64,000 nucleotides of DNA from assembly GCA_004214155.1 (NCBI GenBank), contig SGYQ01000008.1, positions 23,878 to 87,877 on the forward strand. Reading direction: 5' to 3'. Positions 37,668 to 46,650 of the stretch are shown piece after piece (within the stretch, counting starts at the first letter, position 1; the number at the start of each line of letters is the position of its first letter). The translations under genes and the position numbers were made by a program. Below the pieces are notes generated by a model, which was given only the letters and a program-made list of their open reading frames with translations, was not told the origin of the DNA and did not search any database. Source of the stretch: Burkholderiaceae bacterium (GTDB lineage: Bacteria; Pseudomonadota; Gammaproteobacteria; Burkholderiales; Burkholderiaceae_A).

Positions 37668-39093
37668 TGATGATGCGTCGATAAGATGGGTTTTGGAAAA
37701 AGCTCTTAAGAGGGAGCATATTTCATGCGAATTATTTTCATCTGTCGACGATGTTTTAGTTGCTTTAGAGAACGGACAGCCGAATGTCTTAGTCTCTGAC
37801 ATACGGATGCCAGGAGAGTCTGGATTGGTCTTGCTAGAAAAAATTAAGTCTCAGTACCCTCGGTTGCCTGTTATTATTATGACGGCGTTTTCCGACTTAG
37901 ATAGCGCTGTTTCGTCTTTCCAAAAGGGGGCGTTTGACTATTTACCAAAACCGTTTGACATTGAATCTGCTGTGGAATTGATTAGTAGGGTCATGGGGGA
38001 TCACAGAAAACCTGATAGTAAAGAGTTATTTAAACAAGGTAGTGTAGGTAACTTGCTTGGCACAGCTCCTAAGATGCAAGAAATATATCGTGTTATCGGA
38101 AGGTTATCCAACTCGGCAACAACTGTATTAGTGAATGGGGAGACAGGAACAGGTAAAGAATTAGTTGCTAGGGCATTGCACCAACATAGTCCCAGATCGG
38201 AACGACCTTTTATCGCCCTCAATATGGCTGCTATCCCCAGAGACTTGCTAGAATCTGAGTTATTCGGTCACGAACGAGGGGCTTTTACAGGAGCCCAAAT
38301 TTCCCGGAAAGGGAGATTTGAACAAGCAGATGGTGGAACACTATTTTTGGATGAAATTGGAGATATGCCATTTGAGTTACAAACTCGGCTGTTAAGAGTC
38401 CTTTCCGAGGGAAAGTTCTATCGAGTAGGCGGTGTTACCCCCATAAATGTGAATGTGAGAGTTATTGCAGCCACACATCAAAATCTTGAAGACAGAGTTA
38501 AAACAAATCAGTTTAGAGAGGATTTGTTTCACAGAATAAACGTTATACGAATAAAAATCCCTCCGCTTAGGGAAAGAAGTGAAGACATTCCATGTTTAGC
38601 TGAGTTTTTCCTGGATAAATTTAGTAAAAAACTAGGCTTCGAAAAAAAAGTTCTCTCAACTGAGTGCATTAAGACCATGAAAGAGTTTGGATTCCCAGGT
38701 AATGTTAGACAGTTGGAAAATTTTTGTCATTGGCTTACCGTAATGGCTCCCGGAAATACAATTAACGTGAATGATTTGCCTGATGAAATTAGATTCTACG
38801 ATCCACCGATAGAGCCCGAAATTAATACTAATGTAGTATTAGATACAGAGTCAAATAGGAGTAAGGATGAATTTTGGACGACGTTATTAAGTAAGGAAGT
38901 GAAAAGAAATTTAGAAGGTAATGACGGGGTACCCGTTAATTATTATACCCAATTGCTTAAGTCTTTCGAACGAACCGTTTACTCCGAGGCACTTAGAGCA
39001 ACGAAAGGGCGAAGGATTGCGTGTGCAAAGGTTTTAAATGTGGGACGAAACACAGTAACGAAAAAAATTCAAGATCTTGACTTGCCATTTTAA
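37645..39093 (+). CDS. glnG: Nitrogen regulation response regulator NtrC
   Basis: The 482-residue sigma-54 activator has a receiver domain (Asp52 in SDIRMPG), an AAA+ domain with GETGTGKE at about 165-172 and the sigma-54-contacting GAFTGA at about 212-217, and a C-terminal Fis-type HTH (about 440-480). It should activate the sigma-54 promoter of this operon. ATG at 37645 is preferred over GTG 37639. Its stop codon overlaps that of xthA on the other strand within a TTAA sequence. Confidence 0.96.
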   Translation: MNSVWIVDDDASIRWVLEKALKREHISCELFSSVDDVLVALENGQPNVLVSDIRMPGESGLVLLEKIKSQYPRLPVIIMTAFSDLDSAVSSFQKGAFDYLPKPFDIESAVELISRVMGDHRKPDSKELFKQGSVGNLLGTAPKMQEIYRVIGRLSNSATTVLVNGETGTGKELVARALHQHSPRSERPFIALNMAAIPRDLLESELFGHERGAFTGAQISRKGRFEQADGGTLFLDEIGDMPFELQTRLLRVLSEGKFYRVGGVTPINVNVRVIAATHQNLEDRVKTNQFREDLFHRINVIRIKIPPLRERSEDIPCLAEFFLDKFSKKLGFEKKVLSTECIKTMKEFGFPGNVRQLENFCHWLTVMAPGNTINVNDLPDEIRFYDPPIEPEINTNVVLDTESNRSKDEFWTTLLSKEVKRNLEGNDGVPVNYYTQLLKSFERTVYSEALRATKGRRIACAKVLNVGRNTVTKKIQDLDLPF

Positions 39094-39896
39094 ATATTAA
39101 AATCTAAATTAACCCAAACAGGAGCATGATCAGAAGGTTTTTCATGTTTACGTACATCAGTGGATATACCTACGTCTGAGCATACACTTACAAGTGGTTT
39201 TGACAATAGAATGTGATCTATCCTAAGCCCTTCATTTTTACGAAAAGATCCTTGCCTGTAGTCCCACCAGCTATATTGATTCGGCTTTTTGTTTTTTAAC
39301 CTGAAGGAGTCGGTTAGAAACAATTCTTCAAATTTAGAAAATTGTTGTCTTTCTATAGATGAGCAGAGAATTTTTTCTCTCCATAAATCTGGGTCAAAAA
39401 CATCGAGATCAGTCGGGGCGATATTAAAATCACCCATCATGCACAACGAGTCATTTTCTCTTAACAGTTTCTTAACGTAACCTGTAAGTTTTTGCAAAAA
39501 TAATAATTTATATTTAAATTTTGGATCTTCCAAAGAACTTCCGTTCGGAACATATACTGAAATAAAGTTGATTCTATGATGATCATTAATCATAAGACAA
39601 CATGTAATCACTCTAGCTTGCTCATCCTCCCAAATTGGGATATTTCTAACTACCTGCTCACATTTAATTAGACTACTGCGTTTAAAAGCAAGGCAAACAC
39701 CGTTGTAACTTTTTTGCCCGAAAAATCGTACGTCAAATCCATTATCGTAAAAAAATTCCACTGGGAATTGATCGTCAATGACCTTAGTCTCCTGGAGACC
39801 AATTATATCCGGGTTGGATTCGACAATCCATTTTTGAAGAGAAGTTTCGCGTGCTCTAATTGAATTGATATTCCAGCTAGCGATATTAATACTCAC
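39090..39896 (-). CDS. xthA: Exodeoxyribonuclease III family protein
   Basis: The 268-residue exonuclease III/AP endonuclease has INIASWNINSIRAR at the N-terminus, IGLQETKV with the metal-binding Glu, a GDFNIAPTDLD motif and a final PSDHAPVW. It repairs abasic and oxidised DNA. It lies 2 bases after the prlC stop on the same strand, so they are probably one transcript, and converges with glnG with a 4-base overlap. Confidence 0.95.
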   Translation of the reverse strand: MSINIASWNINSIRARETSLQKWIVESNPDIIGLQETKVIDDQFPVEFFYDNGFDVRFFGQKSYNGVCLAFKRSSLIKCEQVVRNIPIWEDEQARVITCCLMINDHHRINFISVYVPNGSSLEDPKFKYKLLFLQKLTGYVKKLLRENDSLCMMGDFNIAPTDLDVFDPDLWREKILCSSIERQQFSKFEELFLTDSFRLKNKKPNQYSWWDYRQGSFRKNEGLRIDHILLSKPLVSVCSDVGISTDVRKHEKPSDHAPVWVNLDFNI

Positions 39897-39898
39897 AA

Positions 39899-41989
39899 TC
39901 AGAGGCTCACAAGTCCTAGGTGTTTAAACATTGCATCCGGTTTTGGTTCTCTTCCCATAAATGCTCGGAAGGAAGCGATTGCCTCTCTAGAACCTCCTTT
40001 CGATAATATTTCTTTTTTAAACGAATCCCCTAGAATCGACTTTTCCCGATCATTTTTTCCTTCAAAACGTGCATAACAATCAGAGGACAAAACTTCTGCC
40101 CACTTGTAGCTGTAGTATCCTGCAGCATACCCACCATCAAAAATGTGTGAGAATGAGTTAGGGAAAAGGACAAAACTCGGCTGTTTAATAACACTGATTT
40201 CTTTCCTAACAATTTCCAGTATTTCAAGAACTTTTTTGTATACATGGTTATCATCGAGAAGTTCGCAGCCATCCAAATCTTTGTGTATTAATATATCAAA
40301 TAAAGCAAATTCAATTTGCCTGATCATTTGCAAACCGCTATTAAAGTTCTTTGCTGCATAAATTTTTTCAAACATTTCTCTATTTATAGGGAGGCCAGTG
40401 TCTCTATGCTTGCTTATTTTCTGTAAAGTTTCATATTCCCATGCAAAGTTTTCTAAAAATTGACTTGGGAGTTCAACTGCGTCCCATTCTACCCCACTAA
40501 TTCCTGAAATCTCTAGGTAGTCTACTTCTGTTAATAAATGATGCAATCCATGTCCAAACTCATGAAAAAGTGTTACTACTTCATCGTGTGTTAAATATAC
40601 ATCCTCGTGACCGATTGGTTGGGAAAAATTACAATTCATCAGAGCAATTGGAGTCTGAACCCCGTTATCGTATTTGACTCTTGATCGACATTCATCCATC
40701 CACGCACCTCCACGTTTTTCCTCCCGAGAGAAAAGGTCAAAAAAGAAATAACCCGTAACCTTCCCCTCACCAACGACTTTAAAGACTTGGACAGACTGCT
40801 CCCATAAAATATCTGCAGTGTTTTTTTGCTCTTTAAGAACCTCGCAGCCAAAAAGATCTTTTACAGTTTCGAATAGTCCCAAAAGTACCTTGCTTAAGGG
40901 GAAATAATTCCTCAATTCCTCACTGTCGATAGAAAACCTACTTTTTTTTAATTTTTCACTTATAAAGGCAATATCCCAGGGTTCCACTTTTCGAATGGAT
41001 TCGATTTGACTCGAATACTTTTCGATTTCATCCAGTTCTTTTTGGGCAAATGGTTTCGCTTTTGCGGCAAGTTCTTTAAGAAAACCTACTACATCTTCCG
41101 GAGAGTTCGCCATTTTAGTGGTTAAGGATAGTTCAGCAGGATTTGAGAAACCCAAAATCTTGGCTTGTTGGTATCTAAGTTTGAGAATTTTCGCAATTAC
41201 ACAACTGTTGTCGAACAGGGCACCTTCTTCAGCAATATCAGAACTTCTTCTCGCATATTTGCAAAAGATATCAAATCTTAACGATCGGTTTGATGAGTAC
41301 TCGATTATGGGAGAGTATATTGGGGGTTGAAGAGAAAATACATAACCTTCAACATTTCTTTTTTTAGCCTCTTTTTTTGATAATTCGAGAACGTGTGTTG
41401 GAATACCTTCTAACGATTTTATTGGTTTTTCATCTTTGTTTAGAACAACTTTAATGACAGTTGCCTTTGTGCTGTCTAGTAAGTTTTCAGAAAACTTTTG
41501 AGCTAGTTTGTTTAACTCGATAGTATTTTTTTTGAAATCCAATTGGGCATCATTTTCTAAGTCTGCTCCAGCAAGCTCAAAATCGCGAATGTAATCACAC
41601 AGAACCTTATGTTGATGGGGATGAGTTGTTTTTGAAATGCCTCTTCGAAGATTGACAAAAATCTTATATAAACGCTTATTTTGAGAGAAGTCAGTCCAGA
41701 AGCTGCTAACGTACTCAAGGTTTTTGTTAATCACGCCTCTGATCTCAGTACTATCCGCAACGCTTGATAAATGGTTTGCTGCTCCCCAAATCCGATAAAT
41801 TTTTTCGCTGATTTGGCTTATTGGTTGAACAGTGGTTTCCCAATTACACGCCTGATCGTTTTCGCAGATTTTTTTTACAACCAGTCTTCCATCGGATATT
41901 GTCTCTGCGATAAGTTCGTCAATATCGTTTGGAGTGAGAAGCCTGTAATTTGGCAAGCATTCTTTACAAAAAAAAGTATCGCGCGACAT
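39899..41989 (-). CDS. prlC: Oligopeptidase A (M3 metallopeptidase)
   Basis: The 696-residue M3 thimet-family peptidase has the zinc motif HEFGH (His476, Glu477, His480) and downstream metal-ligand region. It degrades cytoplasmic peptides including signal peptide remnants. The length agrees with OpdA/PrlC. Several cysteines near the N-terminus (FFCKECLP) are unusual but have no clear meaning. It diverges from the tRNA-Ala gene by about 38 bases and is followed by xthA. Confidence 0.95.
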   Translation of the reverse strand: MSRDTFFCKECLPNYRLLTPNDIDELIAETISDGRLVVKKICENDQACNWETTVQPISQISEKIYRIWGAANHLSSVADSTEIRGVINKNLEYVSSFWTDFSQNKRLYKIFVNLRRGISKTTHPHQHKVLCDYIRDFELAGADLENDAQLDFKKNTIELNKLAQKFSENLLDSTKATVIKVVLNKDEKPIKSLEGIPTHVLELSKKEAKKRNVEGYVFSLQPPIYSPIIEYSSNRSLRFDIFCKYARRSSDIAEEGALFDNSCVIAKILKLRYQQAKILGFSNPAELSLTTKMANSPEDVVGFLKELAAKAKPFAQKELDEIEKYSSQIESIRKVEPWDIAFISEKLKKSRFSIDSEELRNYFPLSKVLLGLFETVKDLFGCEVLKEQKNTADILWEQSVQVFKVVGEGKVTGYFFFDLFSREEKRGGAWMDECRSRVKYDNGVQTPIALMNCNFSQPIGHEDVYLTHDEVVTLFHEFGHGLHHLLTEVDYLEISGISGVEWDAVELPSQFLENFAWEYETLQKISKHRDTGLPINREMFEKIYAAKNFNSGLQMIRQIEFALFDILIHKDLDGCELLDDNHVYKKVLEILEIVRKEISVIKQPSFVLFPNSFSHIFDGGYAAGYYSYKWAEVLSSDCYARFEGKNDREKSILGDSFKKEILSKGGSREAIASFRAFMGREPKPDAMFKHLGLVSL

Positions 41990-42027
41990 TTTTAGATTTC
42001 CTCTTTATGTTAGACTTACCGCTATAA

Positions 42028-42103
<76 letters not shown>

Positions 42104-42165
42104 AATTCTACTCAGTTTGACAAAACATAAACGAATTAGTTTACTATATATGATGGATTATGAAA

Positions 42166-42241
42166 GTCCCCATCGTCTAGAGGCCTAGGACACCACCCTT
42201 TCACGGTGGGTACAGGGGTTCGAATCCCCTTGGGGACGCCA
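42166..42241 (+). tRNA. tRNA-Glu (TTC)
   Basis: The 76-base cloverleaf has acceptor GTCCCCA with TGGGGAC, an anticodon loop containing CTTTCAC (anticodon TTC), T loop TTCGAAT and an encoded GCCA end. It lies 62 bases after tRNA-Ala on the same strand, and the two may be co-transcribed. Confidence 0.98.
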
Positions 42242-42569
42242 AATTTAAGCGTAGTTTCAGTTTGTGTGGTGGATGTAATCAAGCCGAATTTTTTTTCCAT
42301 ATTAATCATGATTTGCTTATATAAAATCAGGTATCGTTTTCTCCATAAAATCATCATCAAAATTTTATTTCCCGACGGTCCATGTGTAGCTAACCTTTAT
42401 TTTATGGGGCTAATCGTTTTGAAATGAAATTTTTGACGTGAAAACTAAAACAATTATGTTTTCTCTAGAGGCTATTGAAAACGTTTTCAAAATAAAAGCG
42501 TTGGTATTAAACGTACTTAATAGAGATTTTTTTTTATTATTAATTCGAAAGTTTTAGCGTTTTTCTCGT
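42242..42569. other. Gene-free gap after tRNA-Glu
   Basis: This is the longest stretch without a credible gene (328 bases). It is AT-rich and has no convincing frame with a ribosome-binding site. It holds the 16-base palindrome described separately and short T runs. No stable hairpin-plus-T terminator was found after the tRNA. Confidence 0.6.
42475..42490. promoter_or_regulatory. 16-base perfect palindrome, LacI/GalR-type operator-like
   Basis: TTGAAAACGTTTTCAA is fully self-complementary with a central CG. The core TGAAAACGTTTTCA has the form of operators bound by LacI/GalR-family repressors. It lies 80 bases upstream of the acyltransferase ATG, a usual operator position. No such regulator is in the window. 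Confidence 0.5.
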
Positions 42570-43121
42570 ATGGCACATTTATCTAGACTGTTTCTCAAGG
42601 TTTTTGGGTGGTCATTTCAATCGGGCAACATGCCCCCATGCAAATGCATTTTAATTGCCGCTCCGCATACCAGCAATTGGGACTTCCCTATGATGCTTTC
42701 TTACGGTTTTATGCTAAATTTAAAGTACCACTGGTTGGGTAAACATACACTTTTTTTTGCTCCACTCGGGCTTTTTATGAGGTTTTTGGGTGGAATACCA
42801 GTTAATCGAGGAAAAAAAAATGATTACGTAACTTCGTTGTCAAAAGAGATAAAAGCAAAGGCGCAATGCATATTAATCATACCCCCGGAGGGGACAAGAT
42901 CTAGATCAGATTATTGGAAATCCGGCTTCTTGCATATTGCTAGGAAAGCTGAGGTTCCTATTGTATTTGCAAGATTAGATTATAAAACGAAAAATCTTAC
43001 TTTTAGCGAGGCTGTTTTACCTTCCTTGCTGGATGATGAAATCATGTATTTGGCTCAAGTGTTTTACAGAAATGCAAAAGGATTGCATCCTGATAACTTT
43101 GGACCAGTCCGATTAAAATAA
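42570..43121 (+). CDS. PlsC-type 1-acylglycerol-3-phosphate acyltransferase family protein
   Basis: The 183-residue protein has the acyltransferase H-x4-D motif in APHTSNWDF (His33, Asp38), a GGIPVNRGKK motif and PPEGTRSR (Glu107). These are the conserved blocks of PlsC-like acyltransferases. It is short for PlsC and lacks a long N-terminal membrane helix, so it may be an accessory acyltransferase for lipid or lipid-A type substrates rather than the main PlsC. It is a lone gene after the tRNAs. Confidence 0.85.
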   Translation: MAHLSRLFLKVFGWSFQSGNMPPCKCILIAAPHTSNWDFPMMLSYGFMLNLKYHWLGKHTLFFAPLGLFMRFLGGIPVNRGKKNDYVTSLSKEIKAKAQCILIIPPEGTRSRSDYWKSGFLHIARKAEVPIVFARLDYKTKNLTFSEAVLPSLLDDEIMYLAQVFYRNAKGLHPDNFGPVRLK

Positions 43122-43200
43122 AAGGACTAGGTTTAGCTATTGCTTGTATCTTGGTACGGAAACTGCTTTATTTTGAAAGTTGCAAAATAAATATTCCGTT

Positions 43201-43356
43201 ATGACAATAAGGCAGATCGAGTTTAAAGAAGAAACTATTCAAACATTAAGAGAAGTAAAGAAAATAATGGCTAGGGAATGGTTAAAACACAGGGTAGAAG
43301 TTGACGAAATAATAAGGCGGGTTCGTTCAAATTCGTGTTACGTGTCCAAAATTTAG
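43201..43356 (+). CDS. Possible small helical protein
   Basis: A 51-codon ATG frame encodes a charged, helix-prone peptide with REVKKIMAREWLKHRVEVDE and a late cysteine. I do not recognise it. No good ribosome-binding site precedes the ATG and the flanks are AT-rich, so it may be a chance frame. It lies between the acyltransferase and the next orphan gene. Confidence 0.35.
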   Translation: MTIRQIEFKEETIQTLREVKKIMAREWLKHRVEVDEIIRRVRSNSCYVSKI

Positions 43357-43421
43357 ATTGATGCGGGGTTAACTTTTTCATCACTGTCAGGAATATACAA
43401 TTAGGGTTAAGCAATTTACGG

Positions 43422-43427
43422 TATAAT
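43422..43427 (+). promoter_or_regulatory. Candidate -10 box upstream of the orphan gene at 43556
   Basis: A perfect TATAAT lies 128 bases before the ATG. The -35 match is weak (TTAGGG 15 bases upstream). If used, it gives a leader of about 120 bases. Confidence 0.4.
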
Positions 43428-43555
43428 TACATCGCGCTAATTTTTATCTATATGATTACAAGCGAAAATTTTTCAGTTAAGTGAGAGCATAACCGAATTT
43501 TAAGTGTTTAAAGAAGTATGCTGCAAGGTCGACTCTTTACGTGAGAGGATGGATT

Positions 43556-43930
43556 ATGGAGTTAAATAAAGTTTTTAAATCTGGAACTACGGAAATAGCT
43601 ACTGATATATCCGGAAACAGCCAAAGTGCTTTATCAAGCAAACGTTCTGGGCCTATTTTGGACAATCGACAAACATCAGACTTTGCTAATTTGAATTTAT
43701 CTGATTTAGATAGGGATTTTAATAAAAATCGTGATACGGCAACTATTCTATCATTTGAACAGTCTGAGAGATCGGAATATGAGGATGATTCCTTATTGAT
43801 GGACACGATGATTGATACTGCTCTGAAAAAACACAAAAAGGAACGCGCGCAAAATTTTATATTTGATAGGATTAAAGCTATTTCCAGTGAGACGAAAAGG
43901 ATAAATCATAATCTTGATATAGGGAACTAA
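43556..43930 (+). CDS. Protein of unknown function, 124 residues
   Basis: The ATG at 43556 has GAGAGGA 7 bases upstream; an upstream GTG at 43541 would overlap that site. The product is polar, with a serine/asparagine-rich, probably disordered first half (SALSSKRSGP) and a charged helical second half (ALKKHKKERAQNFIFDRIKAI). There is no signal peptide, membrane helix or cysteine. I do not recognise a family. It converges with the O-methyltransferase with a 33-base gap. Confidence 0.65.
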   Translation: MELNKVFKSGTTEIATDISGNSQSALSSKRSGPILDNRQTSDFANLNLSDLDRDFNKNRDTATILSFEQSERSEYEDDSLLMDTMIDTALKKHKKERAQNFIFDRIKAISSETKRINHNLDIGN

Positions 43931-43963
43931 TTATAAATTTTGCCAAATATAAATTTTCACTGG

Positions 43964-44785
43964 TTAGCGAAGCTTTGAGATTGTCATGCCATCACGAACA
44001 GGCAACATTACAGTAAAAAACTTTTCAGATGCCAATAATTGATTCATTTGTTTTACTTCCGTCGAACCCTTTGTTTGTTTCTCAAATTTTGAAAAACATG
44101 CCCCTTTCATAAAAACATTGTCGATGCACAATATAGACTGCTTTGTGATTAACTTGTTGGCTATGATTTTAGTAATATATTTTTTATACTCAGTTTTTTT
44201 TGCATCGATAAAAACGAAGTCAAAAGATTCACCCTCAACCATAAAATTATCTAATAAATTTAAGGCTGGGCCTAATCTTATTTGAATCTTTTTTCCGTAT
44301 GAAGTGCTGTCTAAATAACTACGAGCGAACGCAGCTGCATATGGATCGATTTCGCAACTTATCAATTTTCCTCCTTCCGGAAGTCCCTCGGCCATTGCTA
44401 GAGCAGAGTAACCTGAAAATAATCCTAATTCTAAAATTTTTTTTGCCCCGGACATAGTAACAAGCATTTTTAATAGTTGACCCGATAGCTTGCTACTCAT
44501 CATTTGAGTCATGAGTCTTACATCAGATTTTTTTTCTAAAAAAATTTTATTCCAGTCTGTTTGCATGGTGACTTTATTTAATTTTGAAAGGTCTGATGAT
44601 TCAAAGGACGTGCATTCATCCAAATATCGCTCTTGACTTTCCATCATATGAATTATCGAATCTATTTCAGTTATATCCCCGTCCTCTATGGACTTGCAGT
44701 TTGTGAGCCTTTGTTTAATTTTTTTCAGCCTTTGTGCGAGAATAAGAGAAGGAGACTGTGTTTTTAGCGTAATCTTATTTTCCAT
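43964..44785 (-). CDS. SAM-dependent O-methyltransferase (family 3)
   Basis: The 273-residue protein has a helical N-terminal extension of about 85 residues followed by a catechol/caffeoyl-CoA O-methyltransferase-type domain: ILELGLFSGYSALAMAEGLP (SAM site, about 114-133), an SCEIDP acidic loop and FDFVFIDAKK with a metal-binding Asp. It probably methylates a small hydroxylated compound; the substrate is unknown. It diverges from the ABC exporter gene by 20 bases. Confidence 0.85.
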   Translation of the reverse strand: MENKITLKTQSPSLILAQRLKKIKQRLTNCKSIEDGDITEIDSIIHMMESQERYLDECTSFESSDLSKLNKVTMQTDWNKIFLEKKSDVRLMTQMMSSKLSGQLLKMLVTMSGAKKILELGLFSGYSALAMAEGLPEGGKLISCEIDPYAAAFARSYLDSTSYGKKIQIRLGPALNLLDNFMVEGESFDFVFIDAKKTEYKKYITKIIANKLITKQSILCIDNVFMKGACFSKFEKQTKGSTEVKQMNQLLASEKFFTVMLPVRDGMTISKLR

Positions 44786-44805
44786 TAACTATTCGCCTTT
44801 GAAAA

Positions 44806-46650
44806 TTGTTTAAATTTTTTGAATCATTAATAAATAGCTATCCAAAATCATCCCCGGCAAAGCCTCCGCGTAATTTACGAGCTTTTCTTTGGTCGATGTC
44901 CAAAGGATATAGGCTTTATTTTATAATACTAACCATCCTTACGGCTATGATCGGGGCTTTCGAGGCGATTTTATTCGGTATGTTGGGAGATATCACGAAT
45001 TGGTTAACTTCCTCTTCAACAAAATCTTTTTTTTATGAAAAAAAGTATGAATTTATTTTATTAGTAACATTTGTATTAAGTGGAATTCCACTGGTAATTA
45101 TCGCAGATATATTGAAATACCAAACCATTTATGGAAATTTTCCAATGTTGATGAGATGGAATTTCCATAGATTAATGCTTTCTCAAAGCATGTCATTTTT
45201 TAACGATGAATTCTCGGGACGGATTTCTACGAAAGTTATGCAAACAGCGCTAGCAATACGGTCTGTTTATATAACGATTGGTGATATTTTTGTTTTTATT
45301 TTCATTTATTTTTTAACTATGGTCATTATCATAGGAAGCTATAGTGTAGTCCTATTATTTCCTTTTTTAATTTGGGTTGTTTGTTACATAATCGCAGTTA
45401 GATATTTTGTGCCTAAAATAAGCTCACTTTCGAAAAATAGGGCTGATGCGATTAGTTTGATGTCGGGTAAAATCACAGATGCGTATTTGAATATTGCTAC
45501 TGTAAAATTGTTTTCGCATTCGCAACGTGAGTCGAAATATCTAAAAGATTCAATGGAAGAGTGTATGCAACACGTCCATCCTCACAATAGACTTACAAGC
45601 TTATTTGAAATAGTTAATCATATACTTAGCACACTTCTGATTTTGTTCACCGGAGGTACAGTGTTAATTTTGTGGACGAAGGGACTTGCATCAGTCGGTT
45701 CGGTTGCTGCTGCTTTTGCAATGTCTTTCCGGTTAATGGGTTTGTCGCACTGGATAATGTACGAAATGGCATCGTTGTTCGAAAATATTGGCACAGTGAG
45801 AGATGGGATTAGAATCCTTTCTCAAAATTTTTCAGTGAAGGACAAACAGGGAGCGTTACCTATGGATATTTCCTCTGGTGAGATCATCTTTGAAAATATT
45901 TCATTTTCTTATACCAGTGGTAAAAGTGTGATAAACGATTTAAATCTCAAAATCGATCATGGAGAAAGAGTCGGGCTTGTTGGCCCTTCAGGTGGTGGAA
46001 AGACAACAACAATGAATTTACTTTTAAGATTCTTTGATTTGAACAAAGGAAAGATTTTAATTGACGGTCTAGACATAGCGAATGTAAAACAAAACTCATT
46101 GCGTGAGAATATTGCCATGGTTACTCAAGATGCGGCCCTTCTTCATAGGTCAGTTCGGGAGAATATAAAGTATGGCAATCCAAGTGCATCAGAAGAGCAA
46201 ATGCTGCGGGCGGCCGATATGGCCGAAGTTACAGGCTTTATCCAGAATTTGAAGGATGGTGCCGGTCGGTGCGGGTTTGATGCTCATGTGGGAGAGCGAG
46301 GTGTGAAATTGAGTGGCGGTCAGCGACAAAGAATAGCGATTGCTAGAGTCATTTTAAAGGACGCGCCAATCTTACTGCTAGATGAAGCCACTAGTGCTCT
46401 GGATAGTGAAGTTGAATCCATAATACAAAAAAGCCTTAAAACAGTAATGGAAGGCAAAACCGTGTTAGCTATCGCGCATAGATTAAGTACTATTGCAGAG
46501 CTTGACAGACTAATTGTTATGGAGGGTGGAAAAATAGTTGAAGAGGGCACACATAACGAGCTTTTGGCGAGGGAGGGATTGTATTATAGGCTTTGGAATT
46601 TACAAAGCGGTGGTTTTCTGGCCACAGAGATGCCTAACGAATTTTCCTAG
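44806..46650 (+). CDS. ABC exporter, fused permease and ATPase
   Basis: The 614-residue half-transporter has six membrane helices in the first 330 residues and an ATPase domain with Walker A GPSGGGKTT (about 392-400), signature LSGGQRQR (about 504) and Walker B LLLDEATSALD (about 523). It belongs to the MsbA/MdlB-like multidrug or lipid exporter group and would work as a dimer. TTG at 44806 is the likely start. Its stop shares a CTAG with the stop of the convergent phoH-like gene. Confidence 0.9.
   Translation: MFKFFESLINSYPKSSPAKPPRNLRAFLWSMSKGYRLYFIILTILTAMIGAFEAILFGMLGDITNWLTSSSTKSFFYEKKYEFILLVTFVLSGIPLVIIADILKYQTIYGNFPMLMRWNFHRLMLSQSMSFFNDEFSGRISTKVMQTALAIRSVYITIGDIFVFIFIYFLTMVIIIGSYSVVLLFPFLIWVVCYIIAVRYFVPKISSLSKNRADAISLMSGKITDAYLNIATVKLFSHSQRESKYLKDSMEECMQHVHPHNRLTSLFEIVNHILSTLLILFTGGTVLILWTKGLASVGSVAAAFAMSFRLMGLSHWIMYEMASLFENIGTVRDGIRILSQNFSVKDKQGALPMDISSGEIIFENISFSYTSGKSVINDLNLKIDHGERVGLVGPSGGGKTTTMNLLLRFFDLNKGKILIDGLDIANVKQNSLRENIAMVTQDAALLHRSVRENIKYGNPSASEEQMLRAADMAEVTGFIQNLKDGAGRCGFDAHVGERGVKLSGGQRQRIAIARVILKDAPILLLDEATSALDSEVESIIQKSLKTVMEGKTVLAIAHRLSTIAELDRLIVMEGGKIVEEGTHNELLAREGLYYRLWNLQSGGFLATEMPNEFS

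Noticed and set aside
42136..42360. Minus-strand frame with GIRTPVPTVKGWCPRPL across tRNA-Glu
   Set aside because: It is the antisense of tRNA-Glu, a well-known false protein in databases.
42206..42427. Plus-strand frame beginning inside tRNA-Glu
   Set aside because: It starts in the tRNA, has no ribosome-binding site and has low-complexity hydrophobic composition.
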